Of a DNA stretch of 64,000 nucleotides, positions 9,571 through 18,342 are shown in pieces. The notes beneath the pieces are model-generated. The model had not been told where the DNA came from, ran no database searches, and was given only the letters and a program-made list of their open reading frames with translations. The translations under genes were made by a program, and so were the position numbers. Every line of letters starts with the position of its first letter. The first letter of the stretch is position 1. The stretch spans positions 2,170,001-2,234,000 of the forward strand of contig NZ_CP049916.1 of assembly GCF_011578285.1 (NCBI RefSeq). The letters run 5' to 3'. This stretch comes from Acinetobacter lanii. Its GTDB lineage: Bacteria; Pseudomonadota; Gammaproteobacteria; Pseudomonadales; Moraxellaceae.

Positions 9571-10977
9571 ATGGAGCATGCGGATTTAACGTATTTCGAT
9601 TTGTCTCCGATCTCTATGTGGTTACAAGATTTTAGTGGCGTGAAGAAAATATTTAACCGTTGGAAAGCTGAAGGGATTCAAGACCTCGAGGCTTTTTTAA
9701 TGCAGGACACGCAACGGCTGTTCGAATGTCTAGAAACCATTCATACCCTACATGTCAATAAAAGCACCCTTCGACTGTATGAAGCCCAAGATTTGGATGA
9801 AATCTTGGCGCATTTCATTGCTTTTTTAACCCCAGAAGTGACTGAATTTCAAATCAAGTTTTTCTGTGCCTTATGGAATGGCAATGCGCATTGTGCGATT
9901 CCGGTGGTGAATTACACCTGTAAAGGCAAACAAATCGACATTCAACTCAGTGCGACCATTGTTCCGGGTTATGAAGAGAGCTGGGAAATGCTGATGTTGA
10001 CCACTGAGGAAATCTCCGCCTACCAACAAGCTCGGCGCTTTGCTGAATCAGTTTTTTTACACTCGCCGACTGCCCTTTGGGTCAAAGACTATAGCCTGAT
10101 CAAAGCGCGTTTTGATCAACTTAGAACTGACGGCATTCAGCATCTTGATGCCTATATTGAACAGCATCCTGAATTTTTAAGACAGAGTTTTGAGCTGATT
10201 CAATCTAAGCAAATCAATCAAGCGTTTCAGACATTATTTAAAATTGATGATCAGCAAGATTCACTGCAGCAACTCAATCAACTGTTTACGCAAAACAATG
10301 ATCAATATCTGTATCACCAACTGATGCATTTATGGAATGGACAGCATCATTTGCAACGCGAATATGAATACACCCTGCCCAATGGCGCTAAGATCTTCGT
10401 GTTAGAACAACTCAATATATTTCCCGATGCTCAGGACAGCTGGCGCACCATTCAAGTGTCTTTCACCGATTTAACCGAGCGTAAGTTGCTTGAGGACCAT
10501 TTACATTATCTCAGCCAATATGACCAGCTGACCCAATTGCACAATCGCACCTTTTTTAATGAAGAAATACAACGCTTACAACAGCAACAAATTTACCCAA
10601 TTGCTTGCATCTATATGGATTTAAACGGCTTAAAAGTGATTAATGATGTGCAAGGACATCATCATGGTGACCTGATGTTAAAACGCTTTGGCAATATTTT
10701 GATTGATGCCACACAAAACAAAGCTTGTAGTGTCTCGCGTATTGGTGGGGATGAGTTTGTCGTGTTGATGCCGAAAGCCAATTTAGCTCAAGCTGAAGCA
10801 CTGATGCAAGAGATTGAACATCGTATTTTAGTTGAGAATCATCACAATGCAGGACTGAGTGTCGCGATGGGGATTGCCTATAGCGAACAGTTTGATCACT
10901 TAGAAAGTTTAATTAAACTCGCGGATCAAAATATGTACCAAAGCAAACGTAAACATTATCAAATGATGCAACAATAA
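9571..10977 (+). CDS. Diguanylate cyclase with two PAS-like modules (first paralogue)
   Basis: The C-terminal GGDEF domain (about residues 310-465) has the intact catalytic motif RIGGDEFVVL, and DLNGLKVIND plus GHHHGD upstream. It should make cyclic di-GMP from two GTP. No RxxD inhibitory site precedes the GGDEF motif by five residues, so product inhibition through that site is unlikely. Two sensor-like modules of about 150 residues come first, starting SPISMWLQDFS and SPTALWVKDYS. They resemble PAS domains and each ends in a TTEEIS or FTDLTE linker. No membrane segment or signal peptide is seen, so it is probably a cytosolic sensor. The ATG has a GAGGGAAAG ribosome-binding site. Confidence 0.85.
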   Translation: MEHADLTYFDLSPISMWLQDFSGVKKIFNRWKAEGIQDLEAFLMQDTQRLFECLETIHTLHVNKSTLRLYEAQDLDEILAHFIAFLTPEVTEFQIKFFCALWNGNAHCAIPVVNYTCKGKQIDIQLSATIVPGYEESWEMLMLTTEEISAYQQARRFAESVFLHSPTALWVKDYSLIKARFDQLRTDGIQHLDAYIEQHPEFLRQSFELIQSKQINQAFQTLFKIDDQQDSLQQLNQLFTQNNDQYLYHQLMHLWNGQHHLQREYEYTLPNGAKIFVLEQLNIFPDAQDSWRTIQVSFTDLTERKLLEDHLHYLSQYDQLTQLHNRTFFNEEIQRLQQQQIYPIACIYMDLNGLKVINDVQGHHHGDLMLKRFGNILIDATQNKACSVSRIGGDEFVVLMPKANLAQAEALMQEIEHRILVENHHNAGLSVAMGIAYSEQFDHLESLIKLADQNMYQSKRKHYQMMQQ

Positions 10978-11132
10978 TCTGTAAAAAATCTGTCGATTGT
11001 TTTATTTGCTGTGAAGCCAATTATTAAAAGACTATTTATAAAAAATTCACAATCCTTTTTTATTCTAAAATCGTTTAGAAATAAATGGTTAAAATTAAAA
11101 CGTTTAAAATGACAATCAAAAAAATTATTTCA

Positions 11133-11146
11133 TTGATTTAAATCAC
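11133..11146 (+). promoter_or_regulatory. Possible FNR/Anr-type site upstream of the second GGDEF gene
   Basis: The sequence TTGATTTAAATCAC matches the FNR-family palindrome TTGAT-N4-ATCAA at nine of ten positions. It lies about 120 bases before the start of the second diguanylate cyclase, in a very AT-rich 287-base spacer. In such DNA a chance match is quite possible. Confidence 0.2.
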
Positions 11147-11264
11147 ACTTTTAATAATTAGTGTAAAATAAATATCATTTTTAAAAATAAACGTATTTGC
11201 TATCACGTTGTTTCTAGTGATATATTTGAGCTTATAAACACATAAAAACAGTAGGAATAAGAAA

Positions 11265-12743
11265 ATGGAGATATTAGATTCATCAATATTTGATTTATCT
11301 CCCATCCCAATGTGGTTAGAAGATTATAGCGATGTAAAAAAACAATTAGAAAATTGGAAGGCGCAAGGGGTTGAAAATCTTAAGGCCTATCTGGAAGAAG
11401 ATATTACGCGTGTTACTCAATGTGCACACCAAATCAAAATCTTAAAAGTTAATCATAAAACCTTAGAATTATTTGAAGCACAAAGTTTAAAACACCTGAC
11501 TCAAAATCTAAATGCAATCTTTCAACAAGAAATGTTTGAATCGCATATTTTAGAATTGGTGCAATTGTGGGATGGGCAAACCGAATTTAACAGCACTGCG
11601 ACCAATTACACCCTGTCAGGCAAACGTCTCGATATTAAACTGCGTGCCGTGATTCTGCCAGGTTATGAAGATTCATGGGAAAGAGTTTTACTGACCACTG
11701 AAGACATTAGCGATTATCTCAACGCCAGTCGTTTAGAACAAAAAAATCGTCAATTGGCGGAAGCACGTTTTAATTATTCACCAACCTCACTGTGGGTGGA
11801 AGATTTTAGCCGTGTAAAATATCGCATGGATCATTTGAAAAAAATTGGCATAGATGATTTCGGGACTTTCTTGGACGTGCATCAAGATTTCGTACACCAA
11901 TGCGTGGAAGATATTATTCTCCTTGACGTCAACCAAGCGACTTTAGATTTATTTAAAGCACCTGATAAAGATACCCTGTTTAAAAGTTTAGATAAGATTT
12001 TTACCAAGGACATGCATGTCACATTCAAAGAGCAATTAATTGAATTGTGGAATGGCAATATTCACCATAGTCGTGAAGCGATTAATTACGCACTCGATGG
12101 CTCAATTCGCAATGTGTTATTGCAATTCACGGTTTTCCCCGGCTATGAAGATGATTGGAGCATGGTACAACTGGCACTCACTGATATCACGGCACGAAAA
12201 AAAGCCGAAAGTTATCTTGAGTATCTAGGTAAACATGACGTCCTAACCAAACTTTATAACCGATCGTTCTTTACTGAAGAATTACATCGTTTAGAACGTG
12301 GCATCGTGCGTCCTGTTTCAGCGATTTTTATCGACATGAATGGGATTAAAGAAATCAATGATAACTTTGGTCATGATGCTGGCGATGATGTACTGCGCCG
12401 TATGGGTAATATTTTAAATCGTACGGTACACAATACCAATTTCACCGCTTCACGGATTGGTGGGGATGAGTTTGTGGTGTTGATGCAAGGTGCGACACCG
12501 ACCACAGTTCAATCAACCTTAATGACCATTCAAGAATTGATGAATATTGACAATCAATATTACTCAACCCATCAACTGAGTATATCCATGGGTTATGCCT
12601 CTACCTTTGAAAATGAATCCATTGATGAAATGTTAAAACGTGCCGATCAGGCAATGTATCAGCAAAAAAATGATTTTTACGCTTATATGCGAGAGCAAGC
12701 CAAAGCAGACAATGCCGAGCTTAGAAGGAATCGCGCGATTTAG
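11265..12743 (+). CDS. Diguanylate cyclase with two PAS-like modules (second paralogue)
   Basis: This is a paralogue of the preceding gene with the same order: two modules opening SPIPMWLEDYS and SPTSLWVEDFS, then a GGDEF domain. The catalytic motif RIGGDEFVVL is intact, with DMNGIKEIND and GHDAGD upstream. There is again no RxxD at the I-site position. A short coiled linker (about residues 145-165) joins the modules. Its 492 residues exceed the neighbour mainly in the linker and a basic C-terminal tail. AGGA lies about eight bases before the ATG. The 287-base spacer suggests its own promoter. The two genes arose by tandem duplication and have since diverged. Confidence 0.87.
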   Translation: MEILDSSIFDLSPIPMWLEDYSDVKKQLENWKAQGVENLKAYLEEDITRVTQCAHQIKILKVNHKTLELFEAQSLKHLTQNLNAIFQQEMFESHILELVQLWDGQTEFNSTATNYTLSGKRLDIKLRAVILPGYEDSWERVLLTTEDISDYLNASRLEQKNRQLAEARFNYSPTSLWVEDFSRVKYRMDHLKKIGIDDFGTFLDVHQDFVHQCVEDIILLDVNQATLDLFKAPDKDTLFKSLDKIFTKDMHVTFKEQLIELWNGNIHHSREAINYALDGSIRNVLLQFTVFPGYEDDWSMVQLALTDITARKKAESYLEYLGKHDVLTKLYNRSFFTEELHRLERGIVRPVSAIFIDMNGIKEINDNFGHDAGDDVLRRMGNILNRTVHNTNFTASRIGGDEFVVLMQGATPTTVQSTLMTIQELMNIDNQYYSTHQLSISMGYASTFENESIDEMLKRADQAMYQQKNDFYAYMREQAKADNAELRRNRAI

Positions 12744-12830
12744 TTGTTGCTCGCTCTTTGGCAAGTTCGATAATGCTTATCTAGACAAGCTAAGCTGATG
12801 GATCTTTAAGACCAATACAATGAAAATAAA

Positions 12831-12857
12831 AAATAGGTGCTTAAAGCACCTATTTTT
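12831..12857. terminator. Bidirectional terminator
   Basis: The stem AATAGGTGC / GCACCTATT closes a TTAAA loop, with A and T runs on both sides. It serves the second GGDEF gene on the plus strand and the small basic protein gene on the minus strand. Confidence 0.8.
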
Positions 12858-12890
12858 TACGACATTCGTATGGGCGTTAAGTTTAAAACA

Positions 12891-13073
12891 TTAACGTTTA
12901 CCAAAAGAACGACGTGTGCCGCGTGGTGGCATCCAAGTACGATCTGCATAAGGCTGCGGTTTCGGACGAAGGTCTTCAACTTCTTCATCTGCAGGTTTCG
13001 CATCATTCACATTTTGGATTGGGAAAGGTAATTTCACCACAGGCTTTTTCTTGGGAGGATTTTGCGCGCTCAT
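12891..13073 (-). CDS. Small basic proline-rich protein
   Basis: This 60-residue protein begins MSAQNPPKKKPVVKLP and ends in PPRGTRRSFGKR. It has many lysines, arginines and prolines, with an acidic middle (DEEVEDL), so it is probably disordered and may bind nucleic acid or another protein. An ATG two codons upstream (13079) is also possible; I prefer 13073 because of the GAG about eight bases before it. The gene has its own bidirectional terminator and lies divergent to the aminotransferase gene. I do not know its function. Confidence 0.6.
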   Translation of the reverse strand: MSAQNPPKKKPVVKLPFPIQNVNDAKPADEEVEDLRPKPQPYADRTWMPPRGTRRSFGKR

Positions 13074-13289
13074 TAGCATAACTCAATTCAATCTGCGCAT
13101 ATTGTACGAAAAAAACATGATTTTAGCGAGTCCATTGGAAACACAACTAATTCTGAATAATTCAATTTTTTTTTATGATTTTGGTGAGTTTTTTGCTAAT
13201 TCGAGTACATTTCGAACGCCCTTATGAAAGTTTTTAAGCTAAGATAGTGTGCTTTTTATTTTTTAATCCCTATAAGAAGGAATACTGCC

Positions 13290-14519
13290 GTGGACGTACG
13301 TCTCTCTGATCGTGTAAATAGCATCAAACCGTCCCCTACACTTGCTGTAACCAATAAAGCTGCAGAATTAAAAGCTGCGGGTAAAAATGTGATTGGTTTA
13401 GGTGCAGGTGAACCGGACTTCGATACTCCGCAACACATCAAAGATGCAGCAATTGCCGCAATCAATAATGGTTTCACAAAATATACCGCTGTTGACGGTA
13501 CGCCGGGTCTTAAAAAAGCAATCATTGCTAAATTAAAACGTGACAACAACCTTGATTACGCTGCAAACCAAATTTTGGTGTCTTGTGGTGGTAAACAATC
13601 TTTCTTTAATTTGGCTCTAGCTTTGTTAAACAAAGGTGATGAAGTGATCATCCCTGCGCCATATTGGGTCAGCTACCCAGATATGGTAATCATCGCTGAA
13701 GGTGTACCTGTAATCGTAAAATGTGGTGAAGAACAACGCTTCAAAATCACACCTGCGCAATTAGAAGCAGCGATCACAGACAAAACCCGTTTAGTGGTGT
13801 TAAATAGCCCGTCTAACCCAACAGGTATGATCTACACCAAAGAAGAACTCCTTGCTTTGGCTGACGTACTGCGTAAGTACCCTGAAGTACTTGTTGCATC
13901 TGACGACATGTACGAACCAATTCGTTGGGATGATGAGTTCTACAACATCGCAACTGTTGCACCTGATCTTTATGACCGCGTAATCGTACTGAACGGTGTA
14001 TCTAAAGCTTATGCAATGACAGGCTGGCGTATTGGTTATGCAGCCGGTCCTGCGAAACTGATTGGCGCGATGAAGAAAATCCAATCTCAATCAACTTCAA
14101 ACCCAACGTCAATTTCGCAAGTTGCTGCTGAAGCTGCATTGAATGGTCCACAAGATGTACTTGAGCCAATGATTGAAGCATTCAAACGTCGTCATGACCT
14201 AGTTGTGAAAGGCTTGAATGACATCAATGGTATCACTTGCTTACCTGCGGATGGTGCATTCTATGCCTACGCCAATATCCGTCCATTGATTCGTGCGAAA
14301 GGTTTAAAATCTTGCACAGAATTCTCTGCATGGTTATTGGAAGAAACCGGTGTTGCGGTTGTTCCGGGTGATGCCTTTGGTCTCGGTGGTTATATGCGTA
14401 TTTCGTATGCAACTGCTGACGAAGTGCTTGTTGATGCGCTTGCTCGTATTAAGAAAGCGGCTGATTCAATTGAAGGCGTTGACGCTGCGATTGCATCGAT
14501 TGCTGCTGAGAAAAAATAA
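13290..14519 (+). CDS. aspC: Class I aspartate aminotransferase
   Basis: This PLP enzyme moves an amino group between aspartate and 2-oxoglutarate, feeding aspartate and glutamate metabolism. The PLP lysine is K239 in SKAYAMTGWRIGY, and SNPTG at 175-179 is the conserved substrate/PLP segment. The 409 residues are normal for the 1-gamma (bacterial AAT-I) branch. The start is GTG, preceded by AAGAAGGA. Substrate range within class I enzymes cannot be told from sequence alone, so a prephenate or other aminotransferase role is possible. A strong terminator follows 25 bases after the stop. Confidence 0.88.
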   Translation: MDVRLSDRVNSIKPSPTLAVTNKAAELKAAGKNVIGLGAGEPDFDTPQHIKDAAIAAINNGFTKYTAVDGTPGLKKAIIAKLKRDNNLDYAANQILVSCGGKQSFFNLALALLNKGDEVIIPAPYWVSYPDMVIIAEGVPVIVKCGEEQRFKITPAQLEAAITDKTRLVVLNSPSNPTGMIYTKEELLALADVLRKYPEVLVASDDMYEPIRWDDEFYNIATVAPDLYDRVIVLNGVSKAYAMTGWRIGYAAGPAKLIGAMKKIQSQSTSNPTSISQVAAEAALNGPQDVLEPMIEAFKRRHDLVVKGLNDINGITCLPADGAFYAYANIRPLIRAKGLKSCTEFSAWLLEETGVAVVPGDAFGLGGYMRISYATADEVLVDALARIKKAADSIEGVDAAIASIAAEKK

Positions 14520-14543
14520 TTTAAGTGTAATCACTTAAATCAA

Positions 14544-14570
14544 AAACCCGCGTTGATCGCGGGTTTTTTT
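14544..14570. terminator. Terminator after aspC, probably bidirectional
   Basis: The stem AAACCCGCG / CGCGGGTTT with a TTGAT loop is followed by seven T on the plus strand and by a T run on the minus strand. It separates aspC from the convergent HxlR gene. Confidence 0.9.
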
Positions 14571-14604
14571 ATATACTGATTTTAGCCATCAGACATAAAA
14601 ACCA

Positions 14605-14973
14605 TTAAATCACTTTCAGTTCGACTAAATCCGGTTGATCTGCATCAGTCCACTTGCTGCCCCACTTCACCATTTCCATTAAAATCGGTTTTAACTCCCT
14701 TCCTTTCGCAGTCAACACATATTCATAACGCTGCTGGCGGTCGATATAGGCTTGTTTTTCAAAAATCCCTTGCTCCACCAAACGGGATAATCGTTCAGCC
14801 AACACATGTCGAGTCAGCCCTAAATTTTTTTGAAAATGTTCAAAACGCGTCATACCAACAAAGGCATTGCGAATAATCAGTAAGGTCCAACGATCACCAA
14901 AAATTGCTAAACTTTGTGCGATGGGGCAATTCTGTTCTGTTGCTTCAATCCATTTCATGACTTTACCATCCAC
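14605..14973 (-). CDS. HxlR-family transcriptional regulator
   Basis: The 122-residue protein has the HxlR pattern: CPIAQSLAIFGDRWTLLIIR near the start, FEHFQKNLGLTRHVLAERLSRL as the recognition region, and LTAKGRELKPIL at the end. These are winged-helix regulators that often control a divergently transcribed neighbour. The divergent thioesterase gene begins about 130 bases away, so it is a candidate target. An ATG at codon 6 could also be the start. A single cysteine near residue 15, as in redox-sensing HxlR members, could respond to reactive compounds, but this is inference. Confidence 0.85.
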   Translation of the reverse strand: MDGKVMKWIEATEQNCPIAQSLAIFGDRWTLLIIRNAFVGMTRFEHFQKNLGLTRHVLAERLSRLVEQGIFEKQAYIDRQQRYEYVLTAKGRELKPILMEMVKWGSKWTDADQPDLVELKVI

Positions 14974-15105
14974 AAAAAATAATCATCTTTCTATTGACGA
15001 TACTTTATCCACTTCGGTATGGTGTTCACAAGTTCTTTTTTGGAACTTATTAAATAAAGTGCTTAACAGCCCAAATAAACTATGCACAAAATAAAAGGTA
15101 TCACT

Positions 15106-15540
15106 ATGAACCCAAAAGAAATGACTGGATTACAACTCTTACAAGCCATGGCTGCAGGTCATATTCCTCCCGCGAGCATTAGCCAAACCATTCCAATGAA
15201 ACCCACTAAAATTGAGAGTGGACAGATCACCTTTGAGGTGCAGGCAGATGATCGACATCTGAATCCATTAGGCGGTGTGCATGGTGGTTTTGCTGCGACG
15301 GTATTAGATACGGTTACCGGCTGTGCGATTCATACTGTATTAGAAGCAGGCGTGGGCTATGGTACCATTGATTTGAATATTAAAATGTGTCGCCCTATTC
15401 CAAAAAATAAAGCCTTAACCGCAATTGGTAAGGTGATTAATACCAGTAAGAATTTGGCGATTTCTGAAGGTCAGATTATTGATGAAAATGGCAAACTGTA
15501 TGCGCATGCCACAGCCACCTGTATGATTATTCATCCTTAA
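15106..15540 (+). CDS. PaaI-type hotdog thioesterase
   Basis: The 144-residue protein has the hotdog signature NPLGGVHGGFAATVLDTVTG (residues about 50-69), in which GGVHGG and the D form the thioesterase site. It probably hydrolyses an acyl- or aryl-CoA. The frame opens eight codons earlier at 15082, but the ATG at 15106 has AAGGT about seven bases upstream. It is divergent from the HxlR regulator, which may control it. The natural substrate is unknown. Confidence 0.82.
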   Translation: MNPKEMTGLQLLQAMAAGHIPPASISQTIPMKPTKIESGQITFEVQADDRHLNPLGGVHGGFAATVLDTVTGCAIHTVLEAGVGYGTIDLNIKMCRPIPKNKALTAIGKVINTSKNLAISEGQIIDENGKLYAHATATCMIIHP

Positions 15541-15564
15541 TTGCATATATTAGCCCTGATACGC

Positions 15565-15600
15565 TATTGAATCGTGTATCGATACGATTCAATATTTTTT
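15565..15600 (+). terminator. Terminator of the PaaI thioesterase gene
   Basis: The stem ATTGAATCGT / ACGATTCAAT is followed by a run of T on the plus strand. It lies about 25 bases after the stop codon. Confidence 0.8.
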
Positions 15601-15618
15601 GAAAATTCACTTTTTTGA

Positions 15619-16473
15619 TCATGCAATATGTTCAAGGAATGCTGCCATTTTATTTACGATCAATTCAGGATATTCATGATGAGGCACATGCCCGCACTGG
15701 GCAATCAAATGTAATTCATTCTTTGCTTTTAAAGCTTTCACAATTCGTTCGGCTTGATCAACACGACCATATTCGTCATTTTCAGGATGGATAATCATGG
15801 TTGGACAGCTTAATTGTGCAATTTCATGTTCAATTGACCAGTGTTCAAAGCGTGGTGAAAGCCATGAGTTAATCCATGCATTCAGTACAGATTCAGCTTT
15901 ATCAGCATGATATAAGGCAAGTCGTTGCATCCACTTCGGATTCTGAAATGCCACTTGAGCTTGACGTATGCCCGCACGCATATGTTCATCTGCATGTGCC
16001 AAGATTGACTCGATGATTAAAGCATGACAATCTTCAGGATATTCGAGTGCACAACCTGCTGCATAGCCACCCCCAATGCTATGTCCAAACACCACAAATT
16101 GCTGCATATTGAAATATTGACGCAAAATCGGCAAAGTTTGACGAGCTTCCAATCGAACAAAATCAGGTTGAACTAAGCCTGTTTGACCTGTCGACTGTCC
16201 AAAACCAATACGATCATAAGCGATGATAGAACGCCCTGTTGCATATGCCAGTTGTTCAGGAAATTGTTTCCACTGTTGCACACTCCCTAGGGACTCGTGA
16301 AATAAAATTAAGGGAGCGAATTCACTTGCAGCGTTATACCAATATTTGGTGTAAAGCTCACCCTGTGGATGAGACAAATATACATCCTGTATATCGAGTT
16401 GTATTTGCATAGGTCCATGAGCATTGGAGAAGATTCCTGACTGTACGACGCACAATCGATCTGCTTCAAGCAC
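15619..16473 (-). CDS. Alpha/beta-fold hydrolase
   Basis: The protein has the alpha/beta-hydrolase oxyanion segment LFHESLGSVQQW, the nucleophile elbow GHSIGGG, a later acid region (HPENDEYGR) and a C-terminal histidine in CGHVPHHEYP. These make a complete Ser-Asp-His set. It has no signal peptide. The longest frame starts at a GTG (16473) of doubtful quality; the ATG at 16410 (codon 22) is an alternative that gives a normal N-terminus for the family. Substrate unknown; the family includes esterases and haloalkane-like hydrolases. Confidence 0.8.
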   Translation of the reverse strand: MLEADRLCVVQSGIFSNAHGPMQIQLDIQDVYLSHPQGELYTKYWYNAASEFAPLILFHESLGSVQQWKQFPEQLAYATGRSIIAYDRIGFGQSTGQTGLVQPDFVRLEARQTLPILRQYFNMQQFVVFGHSIGGGYAAGCALEYPEDCHALIIESILAHADEHMRAGIRQAQVAFQNPKWMQRLALYHADKAESVLNAWINSWLSPRFEHWSIEHEIAQLSCPTMIIHPENDEYGRVDQAERIVKALKAKNELHLIAQCGHVPHHEYPELIVNKMAAFLEHIA

Positions 16474-16672
16474 TCTCCAGTCATCCTAGAGAAAAACCAA
16501 AATCTTGTCACTTGGCTTATTTGAACTGAAGTTCAATATTCATTTTTTTTACTTGGTCTTATTGCTTCGTTCTATAAAATGGGCTGATCAACATAAGCAG
16601 CTTTTACCGCTCTTTAATTTTTATCGATTAGTTAACTTGAAATAATCCACTAAAAATCAAATTAAGCTGTGC

Positions 16673-17122
16673 TTAAGAGGCAATGGCATCGTAGTTAGAC
16701 TGAACTAAGCGTGGGCGTTGGCAAGCAACAAATTCACAATAACTCTTTAAAGTCAGATTCAGATTCACTATATGACTCCGTTGATCCTCTAACGACCATA
16801 CATGACTCTTATTTGCACCATTCAATGCATTGCCTTGAATTGCATAAACATAGACGTTTGAATTTTGAAAATATTGAACATCAACAGCCGCCAAATATTC
16901 TTCGATCTTAAAATCTAGTAAGGGTTGGACTTTCCACTTTTCAGCAAACCACAACTGTAATAAATCACCTAAATACAAGCTTTGCTTTTTAAATGGCCAA
17001 ACATGAATAAACGCGCCTTCCACCTGCGTGTAATATTGTTCAGGACATTCGAGAATATTCAGGTAGTGGTCTTGATAAAAAGAAAGATTAGAAAAGATTT
17101 GAGCAATCGTCAGCGTATACAT
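16673..17122 (-). CDS. Hypothetical protein, 149 aa
   Basis: I do not recognise this protein. It is rich in aromatic residues (Y, F, W), has no signal peptide and no membrane segment, and contains cysteines at about 26, 128 and 134. The open frame and ATG start near 17122 look sound, and no other frame competes. It lies alone, 200 bases from the hydrolase and about 240 from tRNA-Asn. Its place next to a tRNA gene would fit an accessory gene but there is no integrase or repeat nearby. Confidence 0.55.
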   Translation of the reverse strand: MYTLTIAQIFSNLSFYQDHYLNILECPEQYYTQVEGAFIHVWPFKKQSLYLGDLLQLWFAEKWKVQPLLDFKIEEYLAAVDVQYFQNSNVYVYAIQGNALNGANKSHVWSLEDQRSHIVNLNLTLKSYCEFVACQRPRLVQSNYDAIAS

Positions 17123-17321
17123 TCGCTTTCTCCGTATTTAGCCATTTAGTGCTGGCAAGTTGGTTTAAATCCACACAGTTTGAGCTGATACCCAAACGTT
17201 ATTTATGCGGTTCAATCTAGCAAGTGAATGATGGGTGTGCAAGTCATTTCTTTTAATTCTACTTATTTGCTTAAATATAGACCATACAATAGCAAAATGA
17301 ACGTTTTATCACACTTTTAGC

Positions 17322-17349
17322 TTGACCCTTGCTAAAATCTCCTTATAAT
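17322..17349 (+). promoter_or_regulatory. Promoter of tRNA-Asn
   Basis: A -35 box TTGACC (17322-17327) and a perfect -10 box TATAAT (17344-17349) are 16 bases apart. The tRNA gene begins 12 bases later. Confidence 0.8.
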
Positions 17350-17360
17350 CGCACTCAGAT

Positions 17361-17436
17361 TCTCCAATAGCTCAGTCGGTAGAGCGACGGACTGTTAATC
17401 CGCAGGTCCCTGGTTCGAGCCCAGGTTGGAGAGCCA
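17361..17436 (+). tRNA. tRNA-Asn (GTT)
   Basis: The sequence folds as a cloverleaf: acceptor TCTCCAA / TTGGAGA, D-arm with AGCTCAGTCGGTAGAGC, anticodon loop CTGTTAA with anticodon GTT at 17394-17396, T-arm GGTTCGAGCC, discriminator G and an encoded CCA at 17434-17436. A strong promoter is upstream and a terminator follows at once. Confidence 0.97.
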
Positions 17437-17442
17437 AATACC

Positions 17443-17477
17443 AAAAAGCCCACTCATTACGAAGTGGGCTTTTTTTA
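17443..17477 (+). terminator. Terminator of tRNA-Asn
   Basis: The stem AAAAAGCCCACT / AGTGGGCTTTTT with a loop of eight bases runs into T residues. It lies six bases after the tRNA. Confidence 0.92.
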
Positions 17478-17626
17478 TTTCAGTTGATTCAAAAAATAAA
17501 AGTCTTGAGCCAAAGTTTAGTCTTATTTTTTAATGCAATGCTTGCACTGAATTATTCAGACCTTAAGACACTTCAATGCAAAATATTTACTTTTCTTATT
17601 TTGCTTTTTTAACCAATCAAAAAATA

Positions 17627-17657
17627 AACCCCTCAAAGTTCAAGACTTTAAGGGGTT
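17627..17657 (-). terminator. Terminator of the lepA-to-miaE operon
   Basis: An imperfect stem AACCCCTcAAAGT / ACTTTaAGGGGTT is followed on the minus strand by a T run (TTTATTTTTTG). It lies just after miaE. Confidence 0.75.
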
Positions 17658-17675
17658 CATTTGCTTGCTTAGTGA

Positions 17676-18329
17676 TTAAGCCGCCTTTGCAGGCACACCA
17701 CTATGGAAACGGAATAATTCATCTGGCGTTAAAATTAGATTTTTTTCCACTTCACGAATGTGATCAATCCGCATTTGAATATCCTCTTCAGGATTTTTCA
17801 ATTTATGCGTTTTTGCCACATCCACCGCCAATGCCAAATAATCTTCATAATGGCGTGATTCAGACTTAAGCAAGTAGCGGTAGTATTTACCCAACTCTTC
17901 ATCTACCAGCGGTGCAAGCGCATAGAAGCGCTCACATGAGCGTGCTTCAACGAATGCCCCAATCACCAAAATATCAATCAACGCTTCAGGCTCATAGGTG
18001 CGCACTTCTTTGCGCAAACCACCTGCATAACGCCCTGCGCTGATGGACATCCACTCTTGACCACGTTTTGCCATCAGTTCAAGCACTTGTTCATAATGCA
18101 GCATTTCTTCACGCACCAACTGCGCCAAACGCACTTGTAGATCCGAAAAGAAGCTATAACGGAACATTAAGTTCATCGCCGTACTGGCTGCTTTCTTTTC
18201 ACAGTTGGCATGATCTTGCATCAATATATCAAGGTTGTTGACAGCTTCGTCCAACCACGCTTGCGGTGTTTCACATCCCAAGAACCCGATTACAGGTTGC
18301 ATGAGTTCTTCATAATTAATTTTTGACAT
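17676..18329 (-). CDS. miaE: tRNA-(ms2io6A)-hydroxylase MiaE
   Basis: MiaE is a ferritin-fold di-iron enzyme that hydroxylates the isopentenyl side chain of ms2i6A37 in tRNAs. Metal ligands are visible as REEMLHYEQ, FVEARSCERF and ESRHYEDY, with the family's EXXH pattern. The 217 residues are close to the usual length. It is the last gene of the minus-strand operon that starts with lepA and lies 13 bases after pdxJ. It runs into a terminator shortly after its stop. Confidence 0.93.
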   Translation of the reverse strand: MSKINYEELMQPVIGFLGCETPQAWLDEAVNNLDILMQDHANCEKKAASTAMNLMFRYSFFSDLQVRLAQLVREEMLHYEQVLELMAKRGQEWMSISAGRYAGGLRKEVRTYEPEALIDILVIGAFVEARSCERFYALAPLVDEELGKYYRYLLKSESRHYEDYLALAVDVAKTHKLKNPEEDIQMRIDHIREVEKNLILTPDELFRFHSGVPAKAA

Positions 18330-18342
18330 CGTTTAACTTCAA

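Noticed and set aside
13256..13549. 97-residue minus-strand frame over the start of aspC
   Set aside because: It overlaps a conserved aminotransferase start and the aspC ribosome-binding site; no support of its own.
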